Shown: positions 42,654-54,783 of the stretch, piece after piece | Layout of the letters: the number at the start of each line of letters is the position of its first letter | Numbering within the stretch: position 1 is the first letter of the stretch | Assembly (NCBI GenBank): GCA_032433595.1 | Contig: JASWJB010000187.1 | Span: 22,765 to 86,764 of the forward strand | Reading direction: 5' to 3' | DNA: 64,000 nt | DNA from: Conoideocrella luteorostrata | Taxonomy: Eukaryota > Ascomycota > Sordariomycetes > Hypocreales > Clavicipitaceae | The notes under the pieces: model-generated | Seen by the model: the letters and a program-made list of their open reading frames with translations, nothing else | Databases searched by the model: none | Told to the model about the DNA's origin: nothing | Program-made: the position numbers and the translations under genes

Positions 42654-45030
42654 TCCATCGCACACTCTGTCAATGGGCTCGCTGAGGAAAGTTGACAATG
42701 CTCTGCTAATGATGTCAAGGTCTAGCAGGTGATGGGTCCGGCCTGCCGGGCGGTAATCAATGCCGAGTTGTGAACCATTTATAGAAGGCTGCCAGGCCGA
42801 GCGCGCGGATGTGATGCGCGCTGGAGGATTAAATGTCGAGTTTCTATCACGGTAAGTGCAGTGTCGTTGTACCAAGACCGCCGAGTGGAGCCGCTTGTAG
42901 CTTTGGAAGGTGGGGTGAAGTTGAGCAGAGACCACTTGTTGTGCGGCTTGGCAGGAGCTCCCGATTAGTGGCGGCTCATTCTCCGCAGGCCGTCTGGGTC
43001 AACGGGTATCTTAACCAGTTCACTCAGTCACCCGTTTGATCTGGACGCTGAACAGGGCCGCTCCGGAAAGTCATTGCATTGGAGTATGCCCTGACATTTA
43101 AAGCTCTGCATGTCCTGCAGGCCGGGTGTGGTGTACGCGGGATGCAATTCATACCGGATGCTAAAGGTGTGGAAGGCGTATCTGGTCGTCACCATCACAT
43201 GGCCCAAGAAGCAAACAAGCCGCCGCTCCTGAATCGTCCGTACATAGCAAACCTGGCATGCTGTGATATGACACGATTATGAAGGGGGCATTACAAAAAT
43301 GCCGGTTCTCTTCTACGTCCTGATTTCGGCATATGTGACTCTTGGTTGGATGGCTATTGATACTTCAGAGAGGCCTCACGAGCAGAGGCAAATCGGAGAA
43401 AAGCAGCTGCAGCGATTGGCGACCAGCATATGCAAGAGCGGTACTACATAAACTGGGGCGACAAAGAGGCGACTTGCATAACACGATGCAGCACCCAGCA
43501 AGCAGCCAACGCGCATACGTACATCCAGGGACAGACAAAACAAGGCATCAAAGGCTGTGGCCCAGTAGATCTGCGAGCCCGTCCCGTCCATGTGGCGAAA
43601 AAAAAAGATAAAAAGGCGACGAAGCAGAGGGTTGGTCCGTCGTTGCTGGTGTTGAAACAACGACTTTCTGTTTGGCTCATATCGATTGCGTTATGAACTA
43701 GCCTAGCCGTACAAGAACCACAAGCTACCTATTGCGGCTCTCGCTTAAAGGCTGAGGACGGTTGAGACATGCCCGCTTGCTGTCGTAATTAATCCATCCA
43801 GTCTGGCGGCTTCAACCGTTCGTCGTACAACAATGGAGTCAACCTTTTATTACTCCGTAGGGTGCCGTCTCCTCCTTCCAGGTTGCTGATTTGCTCGCCA
43901 CCAAGGCGCTACCCGTGCTAGGGGTCCCCAAGTGCTCCTTCCAGGTTTGTTGTGATCTCGGATTGACTGCTCCTACCTGGAGGGGCTGGCTGGTGCAATT
44001 TTTTTTTTCCTTCAGTTCTCCCCATTTATTAGTAATAAGATGCCAATATTCTGTCTATGTTTCGTGGCTGCGAATGCGGCAGTCAGTCCGCGATGGGACG
44101 TACACTCACTCCCGTCCAGTTAAGCTGCAGGGGAGATCGCGTTCTGGGGGACTCCAAGGCGGACATGAGAGTGCCTTGCCATCACGCCGTGAGCATGGAC
44201 AATCCCGCCGGTCAGTGCCGTCCTGTCATCCTTGCGTCCTCGCACTAACCAGTACTAACCAGCTGGCCCATAATTATTGGTCTGTACTCCGTGCGGAGTA
44301 CTCCGTACAGAATATCTAGTCGCCTCGAGCCTGGTTATTGTAAAGCATAGAGTGCATTACATGGGTCGGCAAGTTGGATGGCACGATGGGTTGGATGGGC
44401 TCGACGGGTGCCACATCCAGGGAACAAGCAACGACCAATCGTCCTCGTCCACCAACTTCTGCCATCATTATCCCCTCCGCCCTCTCAACTCCACACGGGG
44501 AGGGTGACCAGTTTGAGCGCGCAGGTACCTAGGCAAGCACGCGGGACGCAAGACACAAGACACCAGACGCGAGCATCCGCCACCACCCTCACCCCGGTGA
44601 AGCTGGACTGGGGACAGTCTCTGTGAGTCTTTGTGTCCGGTACAGCAACTACTAGAAACTAGTTACTGTTTGCTTAGTTTGGGTATGCTGATTTCGCAAA
44701 TTTCATACTTCTTTTATTGTTCCCCTCTGAGCCTTCACGATTCTTCTTAGCAGCGCACCCGTCATCTATTTCATCCACATTGCGCGCTGCTGTGTTTCCC
44801 GTATTCCGATGTTGTAGGCATCTGCAGTCTCATGTCCAACCTTTGCGCCTGGCGCCGTCATTTGATGCTCCTCTTGTTTTTGTGAAATCACTCCCGCTAC
44901 TCGACATTCTCTCACGATCCTATTCGTATTCCAGCGACGCAGCCACTGATAGACACGCCAAACAACTTCTTCATAATATTGAACTCTTCAATCCTCGTCA
45001 CCCTCACGTCCTCGACCACTGCCGCCACCC
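42654..45030. other. Divergent intergenic region before the BTB gene
   Basis: 2.4 kb with no supported gene. TACTCCGTA occurs at 43851-43859 and within GGAGTACTCCGTA at 44295-44307. CT-rich sequence from about 44700 precedes the BTB gene start. Confidence 0.6.
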
Positions 45031-46695
45031 ATGGTTTCCCAACCGGATCAGCCCTTATCTGCCTCCACCACCGCTTTAAACCTCACCAACCCGTCCCGTC
45101 GCGCTCACCACCAACACCAACAGCACCAATACTCGGCGTCCGTCATCTCACGGCCGACTTCATCCCGTACAAAGCGGTACAATGGATCTCACGTTGGCGG
45201 CGCTTCCTACCTTCCTCAGAACGAGTTCCCTGTTTTTATGCATAGCGGCGACGTAGAGATTATCATTCGTGTTGGAGGTACTGGCGCAGATGCCGCAGAG
45301 AAAAGATATCTCTTGCACCGGCACACTTTGACGCGATGTAGTGGTTTCTTTGAAGCAAGCACATCTTCGGAATGGTCCAAAGCGCGTCCATTGCTGGCAG
45401 GGGGGAACGAGCTGGCTCGTATTGGAGAGGAACCGTCAGCAACCCTGGACAATGCCGAGATGGACAGGTTCGCAGTTGGCGCTGTTAATGGATCGGGGGC
45501 GGCCAGTCCGAGAAGGAGATGGAAGTATGAGCTGGATCCTGGGGCAGGCGACGGCGATATTCCTATGTTGGTACAAAAGGACGATACGCCTGCAGGTGAC
45601 TCGCACCTATCTTTTCCATCTCTTTTTGGTTCGGTTTCTGGTCCCCTCGACACTTACCCCAAGTCAAGCTCACGATCCAAGAACAGTCCGCGAACGACGA
45701 ACCACGTCTCGTTCTCCCGGTCCGTTGCCAATCTCGCCATATCAACTCGTCTCTCCCAAGCCGATGAGGACCTTCTCCGGAACTACGATAATCTCTTCCG
45801 CATATTTTACAACTACCCGCCAATGCTCGACGGCGTAAATGTTGCAGACGCCTATGTACAATGCAAATCCCTCTTGGCGCTTGCAGACCAATACGATGCC
45901 CTGGGTGTTGTCGGACCCCGTGTCGACCACCACTTATTACAATTTCAGTCAAGGCTGTGGAAACAAATTGCCAAGTACCCAATTTCGTATCTGCGCCTGG
46001 GATATCTAGCTCGGAGCAAGGTCATCTTCCAAGAAGCTTTGATTCATGTTGTCGGTCAATGGCCGGTAGGGGAGCGCAGCCTCCGCGCTGCGCTACCCGA
46101 CATTGTTCTTGACATCATTGAAGACAAAGTAGATGAGCTTGAAGAAATCGTGAGCCGTGTAGAGGGCCGCCTTTTCCGTCTCAACCTTACCACTAGCAAA
46201 GGAGAAAGGGTTACACCTAGCAATAACTATCTGGATTGGCTTGTTGTCAGTCTTTTTCGACAATGGCTAGCTGATAATACTACTCCCCAACCAACGCCAG
46301 AACGAAACGGCAGCAACCGAGGCGGCGGCGGCGGCCACAGTAGCAGCAATAATAGTAATAATCATTCAGCTCTACCTGCATCAGTCCCACAACTCACTTC
46401 TATGGGACGTGCATATCGAGCGATTGGCTCCGGAAGCCCAAGTGCATTCCTCAACCATGATGAATGCAAGAAGTTTCTCAAACTTACACCGGAGCTCTAC
46501 AGCCGCGACAACCTCCGCCGATTCGAGAAACGCATGGACGAGTTAAAATCCATGGCGCGCGGCCTTGTACGTCCTCTTCTAGGGAGCGGTCTGGAACTAG
46601 ACATGGCAGGTACAAGTCGTACATCCGATGGCATAAGCTATCTCACTTGTACGGCAGTAGGAAACCGGGATCTTCCCTGGCCTGTAGATGGCTAA
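45031..46695 (+). CDS. BTB/POZ domain protein
   Basis: A single exon of 554 residues. The BTB fold begins near residue 72 with GDVEIIIRVGG and the typical RYLLHRHTLTRCSGFFEAST, where the fold's A1-B2 segment meets helix A2. It is then interrupted by a Ser/Pro-rich insert of about 110 residues (including VSFSRSVANLAIST). It resumes near 245 with YDNLFRIFYNYPPMLDGVNV and AYVQCKSLLALADQYDALGV, the helical part that usually ends a BTB domain. The C-terminal half has ALPDIVLDIIEDKVDELEEI, NNYLDWLVVSLFRQWLADN and a Gly/Ser/Asn-rich linker. BTB domains mediate dimerisation and often recruit Cullin-3, but neither partner nor target is visible. No membrane helix or signal peptide. Confidence 0.88.
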   Translation: MVSQPDQPLSASTTALNLTNPSRRAHHQHQQHQYSASVISRPTSSRTKRYNGSHVGGASYLPQNEFPVFMHSGDVEIIIRVGGTGADAAEKRYLLHRHTLTRCSGFFEASTSSEWSKARPLLAGGNELARIGEEPSATLDNAEMDRFAVGAVNGSGAASPRRRWKYELDPGAGDGDIPMLVQKDDTPAGDSHLSFPSLFGSVSGPLDTYPKSSSRSKNSPRTTNHVSFSRSVANLAISTRLSQADEDLLRNYDNLFRIFYNYPPMLDGVNVADAYVQCKSLLALADQYDALGVVGPRVDHHLLQFQSRLWKQIAKYPISYLRLGYLARSKVIFQEALIHVVGQWPVGERSLRAALPDIVLDIIEDKVDELEEIVSRVEGRLFRLNLTTSKGERVTPSNNYLDWLVVSLFRQWLADNTTPQPTPERNGSNRGGGGGHSSSNNSNNHSALPASVPQLTSMGRAYRAIGSGSPSAFLNHDECKKFLKLTPELYSRDNLRRFEKRMDELKSMARGLVRPLLGSGLELDMAGTSRTSDGISYLTCTAVGNRDLPWPVDG

Positions 46696-47601
46696 TGAGC
46701 GACAGTTTCTCAGTTACACGTTGACAGCAACCAGGAACGATGAGTGACACTTTTTTTTTGCCCTCCATTTGTTGTTATTTTTACTTTTATTACAAGCAGG
46801 CCTTTGTCCCTACTTTGGATAAGCGAGATGAACCGCTAGAAGTAACTTACTTCATTCAATGTTTTTGAACCCCAAATTTTACAGCACCAACATGCACGGA
46901 GATGCAGATGCAGTTGCACGGGTTTGCAAAAGCCTTATTACGCTTCAGTCAATAATAGTTTACCAGGATACCCTTTACTGAAGACTGGATCTCCCTTTTA
47001 TTTTTCCCTTCTTTCGTGCAAATTATTCTTATTTTTTGTTGGTTTTTTTTTTTTTTTTGGATTGTTATTTACGAGTTCAAAGTCTCACGTGTATGTAGTA
47101 CGATATAGATGAAAGGCTGTGCCTATGACGACCCTTGAATTATGACGATACGAGTCATGATATGTGTTGAAATTTACCGACTCACAAAGTTGTACTATCA
47201 AATCCGTTTGAAGAGTTGTGATCAAATGCGTTGCGATGCTTTGAATAGTAGCAAACTACAGCCGTGGACGTCTAAAAAAAAAATTCGGCGTAACATAACA
47301 CAAGGCAACAATCCAGGCATCATGCCTTTCACAAGAAAACAGAAAGCAATTATTGGCAACTTGATGTATTCAACGAACAAAACTGCAGATCCAGTAGCTT
47401 TCAAATTCAACGCCTCATGACTCCAAATTTTAGTTTGCTTGCTCAGGCATATTACCTATCGCATATCCCGGAAACTTTCAAAATATGCTGCACCAACTAC
47501 AATTTCAAAGTCATGTCCAATGTTAAGCTGTTATCCATTGTCGACAATCCTAGTTTTCATCATTTTGACACATTTTCCAACAAATGTATTTGTCCGTGAA
47601 T
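46696..47601. other. Spacer between convergent genes
   Basis: 906 bp between the BTB gene and the DUF4097 gene, facing each other; AT-rich with T-runs at about 46751 and 47043. Presumably two 3' UTRs; no gene seen. Confidence 0.6.
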
Positions 47602-50255
47602 CTAATTCTTGCCAACCTGGAGCCTGAGATCTCCGGACATACTGCCCATCTTAATGAAAGAGTTTCCGTCACCTTTCTCTCCTTCCATGGATTTAGTGAT
47701 GCCACGGCCAGACCGGATAATTTTTACGTCTTTGCCCTTGGCGGAAACATCCCCAGATATGGTTTCTGCTTTGAATTTTCCGGTCCAGCTGCCAGGGTAG
47801 AACAGCTTGATATTGCCACTGATACTCTGATGGCTGGTCTGGAAGTCGGACAGTGCAGCGCCGTCGGAGACCTTCCTGACCTCTGTGTCTCTCAACTCAG
47901 CTTTCTCGTCGGCACCAAGATCAAATTCCACCGGATCATATACATTAATATTCGTTGTTCCGCTCTTTGTATCGGTCCGAAGGCTGGTCTTCGAGGAGCC
48001 TTTTGGAAGCAATGGCATTAACACGAGTGTCAAGTCACCAGAGACAGACTCAATTCCGGCGTCAGAAGTCATAGCAACATCTGCCTGAATATCCCCAGAC
48101 GCCGTTTCGACCTTGACAACGTAATCACGAGGCGGAAGCTTCTTATTCAGCTTCCCATTGCTGGCAACGGATTTCAAGGGCTCTTCGATTTTGACAGATC
48201 CCGAAATCGAGTGTACAGAAAGCATTGCCGCCTTGGCGGACTCCTTATCGGCGGGTTTAGGGGCGACTTGCACATCGACATCACCTGAGGCGGACTCAAT
48301 CTTCAGCAAGTCATAGAGAGGAAACCAGCCACAGATATTACCACTAACAGTCTGGATGACAATTTGACGGGACTGCATGGCGTAAGGAACCACATCGTCT
48401 TCGATACTGCCAGCACGGGGCGTTTTGACATTCCCAACAACAGTCTTGATAATAGGGCCATCGATAGCACCCATGACAAGACCCTCGGCAATTTCGACGT
48501 CAAGGTGAACAACGTCCAGACTTAAGCTATCAAGATATCCGCTCTTGGGTACGTAGACAGTGACACGCATCTGGATGCAAGGCGCTTGACTGTTATAGTC
48601 CCACCAGTCCAAGACATGGGGGGTGATGATCTTGACAGATTGTCTGCCATCGTCATCGATGTCGATAGTTCTATCAGCGCTCAACTTTTCGTCATTTGAG
48701 ATGATTTCGATTTCAACAGTTCCCTTCTTCGAGTCATCTTTGGATGGGCGAATGAATAGTGCTCCAGAAATATTTGGTGTTCGTCCTCCACGGTGGTTAT
48801 TTCGCTCAGGCTTTTGCTCAATGTGCAATGTGTAGCCACTGTCGAAGGTGATGTCTGATACGGCCTTTCCTTGCTTGTAGGGAGAGTTACGACACTGGCT
48901 GGTAGGTCGCCATTCAAGGTCACGTTCACCACCCATGACTGGCTCTTTGACAGGATCTGGGTCAGTGATTTTTGGGGTCTGTCGGGACACGAGACGGTCA
49001 GATCTTGAAGCACGTTGGTAGAACAAGGGTAACGAGAGAGGGAAAAAAAAAAGTAGAAGTACGATGGCTAGTTATAGGACACGCACAGCATTATATATGT
49101 GAAGGCTAAAAATGGGGCCATACAGTGGTGTCAAAGGGAAGTGACCGCTGGATGAACAGATGGGAAAGGATGTATAGGATGAACTTGGAGGCAGTGAACT
49201 TCATCGACTCGGACAAAATATTAACTCACCTGGGGACGTCTAGAACTTTGGTTGCTTAGAGAAATGCCACCAAAGATGGCGAATAAGATGGACAAGATAA
49301 CAGCAATACCCAAAAGAGTTTTGATATTGCTTCTCGCACGGGGCGAGTTGGCGGCGTTTTTAACTCTCTGCCACCGAGAAATGGGAGGGCCATTGCCACT
49401 GGGCGACCCACCCATAGACTGAGGGTGACGAGGCAGAAGTGCCTGATGCTCTTCAGGGACACCCATGTTGTCCGAGTTGATGGAGTTGTTGTTGTTGTTG
49501 TTGCTGCTGCTGTTGTGCGTGCTACCAGATGTGGGAGGTGAGAATGTCTGATAGCCTTGAGAAGAGCTACCTGAGGGAGGAGATGACGGGGAAGGTGAAT
49601 AGGCAGGTGGCGCGTCCAGGTGGCTCTGATGATGTGTCCGGGGACGGGACGGCATGTGGTTTAAGGAATTGGATCCTACTGGTGGTGCTGTCGTGTCAGA
49701 TGGACGATGTGAATATGGGAGACGGGTGCTGTGTCCGGTAAAGAGGAGGGGGCCGTCCTCCTCAACGCTCCTGCGGTGATGATGGGTAGGCGAGGTGACG
49801 AATGTCGGGCTGGCTGGCGGAATTGATGTCGTATTACCGTCGTTCACAGCTGAGGAAGTTGACCCTGATGCAGCTGTTCCTGTTTGTGGTGTAAAGTAGG
49901 TTACTCCCCTTGAGGCGTGACTGACGCCGTTATTTATCGAGCGCTCCCGTTCAGCTTCGGCCTCTTTCGCCTTGGCCGCCGCAGCACTTGACTCCTGCAG
50001 GGTTGGGTCCTCGACAAGGACGTTGGGCACGGCAGGGACATGAGACGACGAATGTTGATGCTGGTATTGATACGGGTTGTACTGCTGTGAACGACCGTGG
50101 CCAGCAGCGTACTGTTGCGATGACGCCGTCTCTGACGTCTCAGACGCGTGGAAGTAACCATCAGTGGGGGACAAGGCATCACGGTCATCACCGGAGACGG
50201 AAGCACCATCCTGACCCATGTCGGAATATATGTCGTCTGAGTACGGGGCCGGCAT
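47602..50255 (-). CDS. Membrane-anchored DUF4097 (adhesin-like) protein
   Basis: Exons 50255-49230 and 48978-47602 (intron of 251 bp, in phase 0, joining RRPQ to TPKITDPDP) give 800 residues. Residues 1-310 are a disordered Ser/Pro/Asn/His-rich region. One transmembrane helix lies at about 311-333 (IKTLLGIAVILSILFAIFGG), preceded by KNAANSPRARSN, so the N terminus is probably cytosolic and the rest lumenal or extracellular (inference). The C-terminal 300 residues contain about eight repeats built on SG[DNS][IVL] (VSGNICGW, ASGDVDVQ, ISGSVKIE, ASGDIQAD, VSGDLTLV, ISGNIKLF, ISGDVSAK, MSGDLRLQ), the beta-helical pattern of DUF4097 'putative adhesin' domains. The two halves look like separate genes until the intron is recognised. 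Function unknown; a wall- or surface-linked role is possible. Confidence 0.88.
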
Positions 50256-52197
50256 GGTGAGTGCAGGCAAGGCACTCGGTGCTTGTGTGTAGTGGTAAGC
50301 AACCCCAAACGAAAGTAGGAGAGAAATGTAGTGTAAGAGGGACGAAGGGCTGGTCAACTTCCACTCCGTCGTCGTCAGCAAGACCAGAGAGGCCTCAAAG
50401 GATTCAAACTCAATGCAGAAAATTGGTAGGAAAGGAATTATACGGAGCTGGTAGTGGGGAGATGAAGAAACGGGGGAATGGAGGAATGCAGTTGAAACTA
50501 ATGGTGTAGATGTCAAACCTAAGGGACGACAGAAATGTTATGGTACAGAGGGCTGCTGGCTGGATTGGGAAGGTGCGAATGGCGACGCTGGTTCGGTCGG
50601 GCTCGGCACCCGAAGAATGTGGCGGCTCCGTCAGTTCATCGACCTGGAAGCTTATATTTGTTATATTTCTTGCGCAGGGAAGATAAATTTTAAAAAAAAA
50701 AATTGGCTTTTGCTTTTTTTTAGTGTATCATTTCCATAAGGTCATTTGCGATGAGTAACGTCTAGGAACCTGGTGGCATCCTGTGAAAGTGAAGTGAGTA
50801 ACTAAGCAAAGTCTGGCGTGAGGGGATGAAAGTCCTGTCTCGAGGTCCACGACGCCGCAACATTTACCAGCAATTGACGGTAAAAGGTGTCAAACCAGCA
50901 TCTTTTTGTTTGATACTAGTAATCTAATGACCCTACGCCCCACACACCTAGTGTCGCCCGCCCCATACCTGCTCTACGGTGCCTGGCACCCTGGTTTGCC
51001 TCCATTTTCTCAATCCTAGGCTGCGAAGATAAAGCAGACCACCGCGATGACACTTTACCCTCTTGGGATATGGGAGCTCCCCGTATAATCAATCAAAGCA
51101 TCTCGAAGAATTTAACAGTCTCTCAATTGGAGCAGGGTTCACCAACCTCTATGCCAGTGCTCCTTAAGCCAGATGATCGAGCTCTAACAACCAGCTCTCG
51201 GCCATGCTGCATACTACCTCAGTCAACTCTTTTCCTCCCCCGCATTCTACGTGAGCGCAGCTATCCGATAGTTAACTAGCGCCCAGGACAGCCAGCTATC
51301 CAGCCAAAAGTCCCTGGTCTCCGGCCTCAGTACCCCGTTTTAGTGTCGAGATTCGTCAGCACGAACGCAACTTCAGCGCTAGTCCACCGGTCTAGTGGCT
51401 TCATTGTCGCCAATCACTCATTCACTCCGCGCTATTTTATGTGTCCGTTGCGCATGCATCTTAGCACTGGTCGACAGTGGCCATTGACAGTGTTGCCGCA
51501 TAATCCACTTAGCAGCTGAACCGTTCAAGAAGCTCGCTGCGTCACTCCACACTGCATCTGCAGTTGTACCCGCCAGGCTGGGGACAAATTACGTGACCCT
51601 TCAAGGCTAACCAAACCACGCCGCAAAGAGTCACGTAATTTGTCCCCCGCCTGCCCGCCTCCGCCCGCCTCCGGATGTCGTACCCACTTTGTCCGGCACG
51701 CGCACCGCCGCTGGACAACTAAACACGCACCAGTAGATCAAAGAACTCGGAAACAAGTAATGTATAATTGCATGCTATCTTAGTGTAGCTAAATGCTGTG
51801 GCAATCATGCCTATATACTTGATGGATCAAGTTCTAAGAGATTCATGTTACGTCCGTGGACATATCATATTCTGTTGTCCTACTAGTCTAGAGGTTTGAG
51901 AAGCAACTGTCATCCGACAACATACGCTTCTTCAGGGCAAATTTCCTCCTCCTCTAACCATAAGTCATTGGTGACTCCCTCGTCACTGTCATCAAACATA
52001 TAGGTGGCAGCATTCAACAAAAGAAATCAGCTCCCTGGATATAGAACGTCGCCCAAGTACTGACAGCGTCGCTCCCCCTGACAATAAAGCATCCGTCGAT
52101 CTGAGAGCAGAGCCAAAGGTCATGTAAGTAAGTGTTCAAGGCGTCGTACTTTGCGTCCGTTTTAGTCTATTCAAATTTTTTTCCTATCCCGCGTCAC
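50256..52197. other. Intergenic region with an inverted repeat
   Basis: 1.9 kb with no supported gene: promoter of the DUF4097 gene and 3' region of the carrier gene. The main feature is an 18-bp perfect inverted repeat at 51580-51647. Confidence 0.6.
51580..51647. repeat. Perfect 18-bp inverted repeat around a 32-base spacer
   Basis: GGGGACAAATTACGTGAC at 51580-51597 is repeated exactly in inverse at 51630-51647. The arms face the spacer, so the whole could form a hairpin or be a tiny terminal-inverted-repeat element. TA-rich ends and C/G runs resemble fungal DNA-transposon ends, but no obvious target duplication flanks it. It is the longest perfect inverted repeat I noticed in the window. 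Confidence 0.85.
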
Positions 52198-54783
52198 TTA
52201 ATGAAGCCCAAGGACGGATTTCGAGTTTTCGTATACCACCCATGTGATGCTCAGAGCCGGAGCAACCTTGAGCAGATTTGGCGTCAGGCCTTTGTAAAGG
52301 CCACGGTATCCTTCTTTCTGGATCGTCTTTTGTGTGACGTCCCAGATACCAGTGTAGGTAGCCTGGTGCATCACGGTGCCTTGTGTTTGTAATCGCGTTC
52401 GCACTACATTTAGCGGATACACAACTGTTGCACCGATCGCACCGGATGTCGCACCGATGATTCCTGTGGCTATGTTACCAGGTGTAACATCATCCTCATG
52501 GCATCCGGCACGCCGCGCATAGTAACTCTGATACGATTTTTTCAGCAGCTCAAACATGCCCATGTCGATGGCGCTGTACGGGAACATGCCCACCAATCCC
52601 ATCGTAACACCGCGGTAGCATGCTCTTACGCCGCCGTCGGCGTACATCTTGATGGCTGTTTGACGAACAAGAGCACTACCCGTCAACCCTCCTTTGACAG
52701 TCTCACACTGCAGGCGAAATTTCAAGGTATCAAGCGGATATACAAAAAACCTGCCACACAGTCGTCGAGGTTAGCACGGCACGATTGATAGTCGTATGCC
52801 CATCACCGCTTCCCAAGACTTACTGTGCAATCATTCCAGCGACACCGCCTGCGGTGAATTTCGAATACGAGTTGATTTGTCTGGGATCACCATGGCCCTC
52901 AAAGTTGGCGAGAGCTCGCTTGGCAGCCTCATACGATCCAAATTTGATGGCCGTTTCAGGCATAATTTTGATGACATTCAAGCCATTTCCTAGGTTGGAC
53001 GCCTATTAGAACTCAATCGCTCGTGCTTTATCAACTCATTTATTGAATGGAGAAAGAATCTTACCCGCAAAGAAACTTCGAATGCCACCATTGCGGAATA
53101 AATCTTTGACCGCATCGCTAATCGGTCTCAGCGCATTCTTGACCACAGCTACAGGGCGACCTTGCTTAATGGCTGCTACAGCGGTGTCGGAACTGCTCGC
53201 CGTGTTAACCAGCAAGTAGACCTTCAATCGGTCCAGTGGCGCAGTGGCTGTTCGAGACACTCCGCCGGCGATGGCACCCGCAAGAAAGTAACCTGGATCG
53301 GGTGCAAAATCTGTCAGTTTAAACTTCTTTTGGGGTTTTTCAATTCCCGTCGAAGACTGTGTTTGGTCTGTGTGGTTTCCTGAGGTGCCATCGCCAACTT
53401 GCTTTGTAGATTCAGTAGAGGTTGTCGCGGCCAACCGTCTTCGCTTTGCCGTCGCATCTCCAGCGCTGTTTCCATCATCATTACTAGCATTTACAACACT
53501 ACCCATTTTGCGTTTGGATGCAGTTGGTACAGCATCCTCCCTGGTAGATTCTATGGAATCTGTGTCTTTCATAGGGATTGAGGAAGATTCGGGCGATATT
53601 GTCGAAGGGGGTAAAGGAGAAGCAACTCTAACTAGAGAGCCAAAGAGGGAATAGAAAAGAGAGCTAGTGGATAAGTCGTCCGTACCTAGACCTTCCAGAG
53701 TTTCGTCACTGACAAGAGAGTCTCCCTCGGGTGTGACACTGACAACGGAATCGTAGTAGGAGAGTACGGCTTTGAGTCGGGAGTCGTGGTTACCAGCCGG
53801 CATGAACAAGAGAAAGTTTCTGTAGGAAAGTCAGCTACTGCCAATACATGAACAATCATCTTATAAAACATCCTGCTATCCACCACTGAAATGCATGCAA
53901 GATACCGGAGGAATTAATGATGCTCACTGTCAGGTGGGTGGTGGCCGCCCCGCGCCATCATCATCAACCAAGCGGCACGGCACATGACTTGCTTGCTGGG
54001 GATGACAGATGACGAGCGATCAGAAACTCCCAACCTGACATACAAACAGCATGGAAGTGGCCGCGGGAATGCAGGATCATGAACAAATTCTTACTTACCT
54101 CCATTCATCAAAGCTTACGTATCCATCATTGTTCCTATCCAAATCATGAAAGAAATCCTCAAGTCTCCGACTCGACACACTTAGGCCAGCTGTGCGAAAG
54201 GCGGTCTGTAGCTCGGTGGCATCAAGTTTGCCGTTGCCGTCCTTATCAATGGCATGAAATAAATGAAACAATTGCCTTTCCGCTCGTTCGACGAATACTC
54301 GAAACTCTGTTATACAAATGCATTAGACTTTTGTGCTTCAACCAACCCTCAAATTTGCAGGCAGCTGCTGCTGCTTCAAGGTGGGGAGGGGGTTCAATGC
54401 AGGCTGCAGTAATAAACCAACAAGAAAAATATCAACATTCGGAAAGACATACCTTCGTATTGAATTTTGCCATCATGGTTCGTGTCGACCTCCTTCATAA
54501 TCTGTTTCAACAGAGTGTCGGCATTTTTTAGAGCTATTATGCCCCGGACAAGGTCATTTGGTTAGCGGCGTAGCTCCCGCTGTTGGTAGAAGGTCAAGAA
54601 ATTATTAGAACCAAGCTCACGGTGATCAATCCGACGAAAGCCTTTCTGCAGTTCCTTGAGGTCCAGTTCGCCTTTTGCTGACGGGTCCAGCTTGGACCAG
54701 AGACACTCGACTCTCGCATCGCGTTCATTCTGGGACTCCCCAAACTCTCGCTCCGCGTCGGTGACGAGTTTGGTGACGCTCAT
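52198..54783 (-). CDS. sal1: Calcium-dependent mitochondrial carrier (Sal1/SCaMC type)
   Basis: An inner-membrane carrier of the ATP-Mg/phosphate type, activated by calcium at its N-terminal EF-hands on the intermembrane side. Exons 54783-54621, 54533-54453, 54306-54099, 53819-53065, 52989-52824 and 52750-52198 give 641 residues. EF-hand loops are D71-E82 (DTNHDGKIQYEE), D102-E113 (DKDGNGKLDATE) and D138-E149 (DRNNDGYVSFDE); a first, weaker one is at 33-44 (DPSAKGELDLKE). The carrier body has three repeats with signatures PLDRLK (from residue 345), PLDTLK and PLNVVR. A long linker (about 160-325) has two basic clusters (KRK near 254, KRRR near 277). The gene diverges from ssn8, with 675 bp between start codons. 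Confidence 0.93.
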
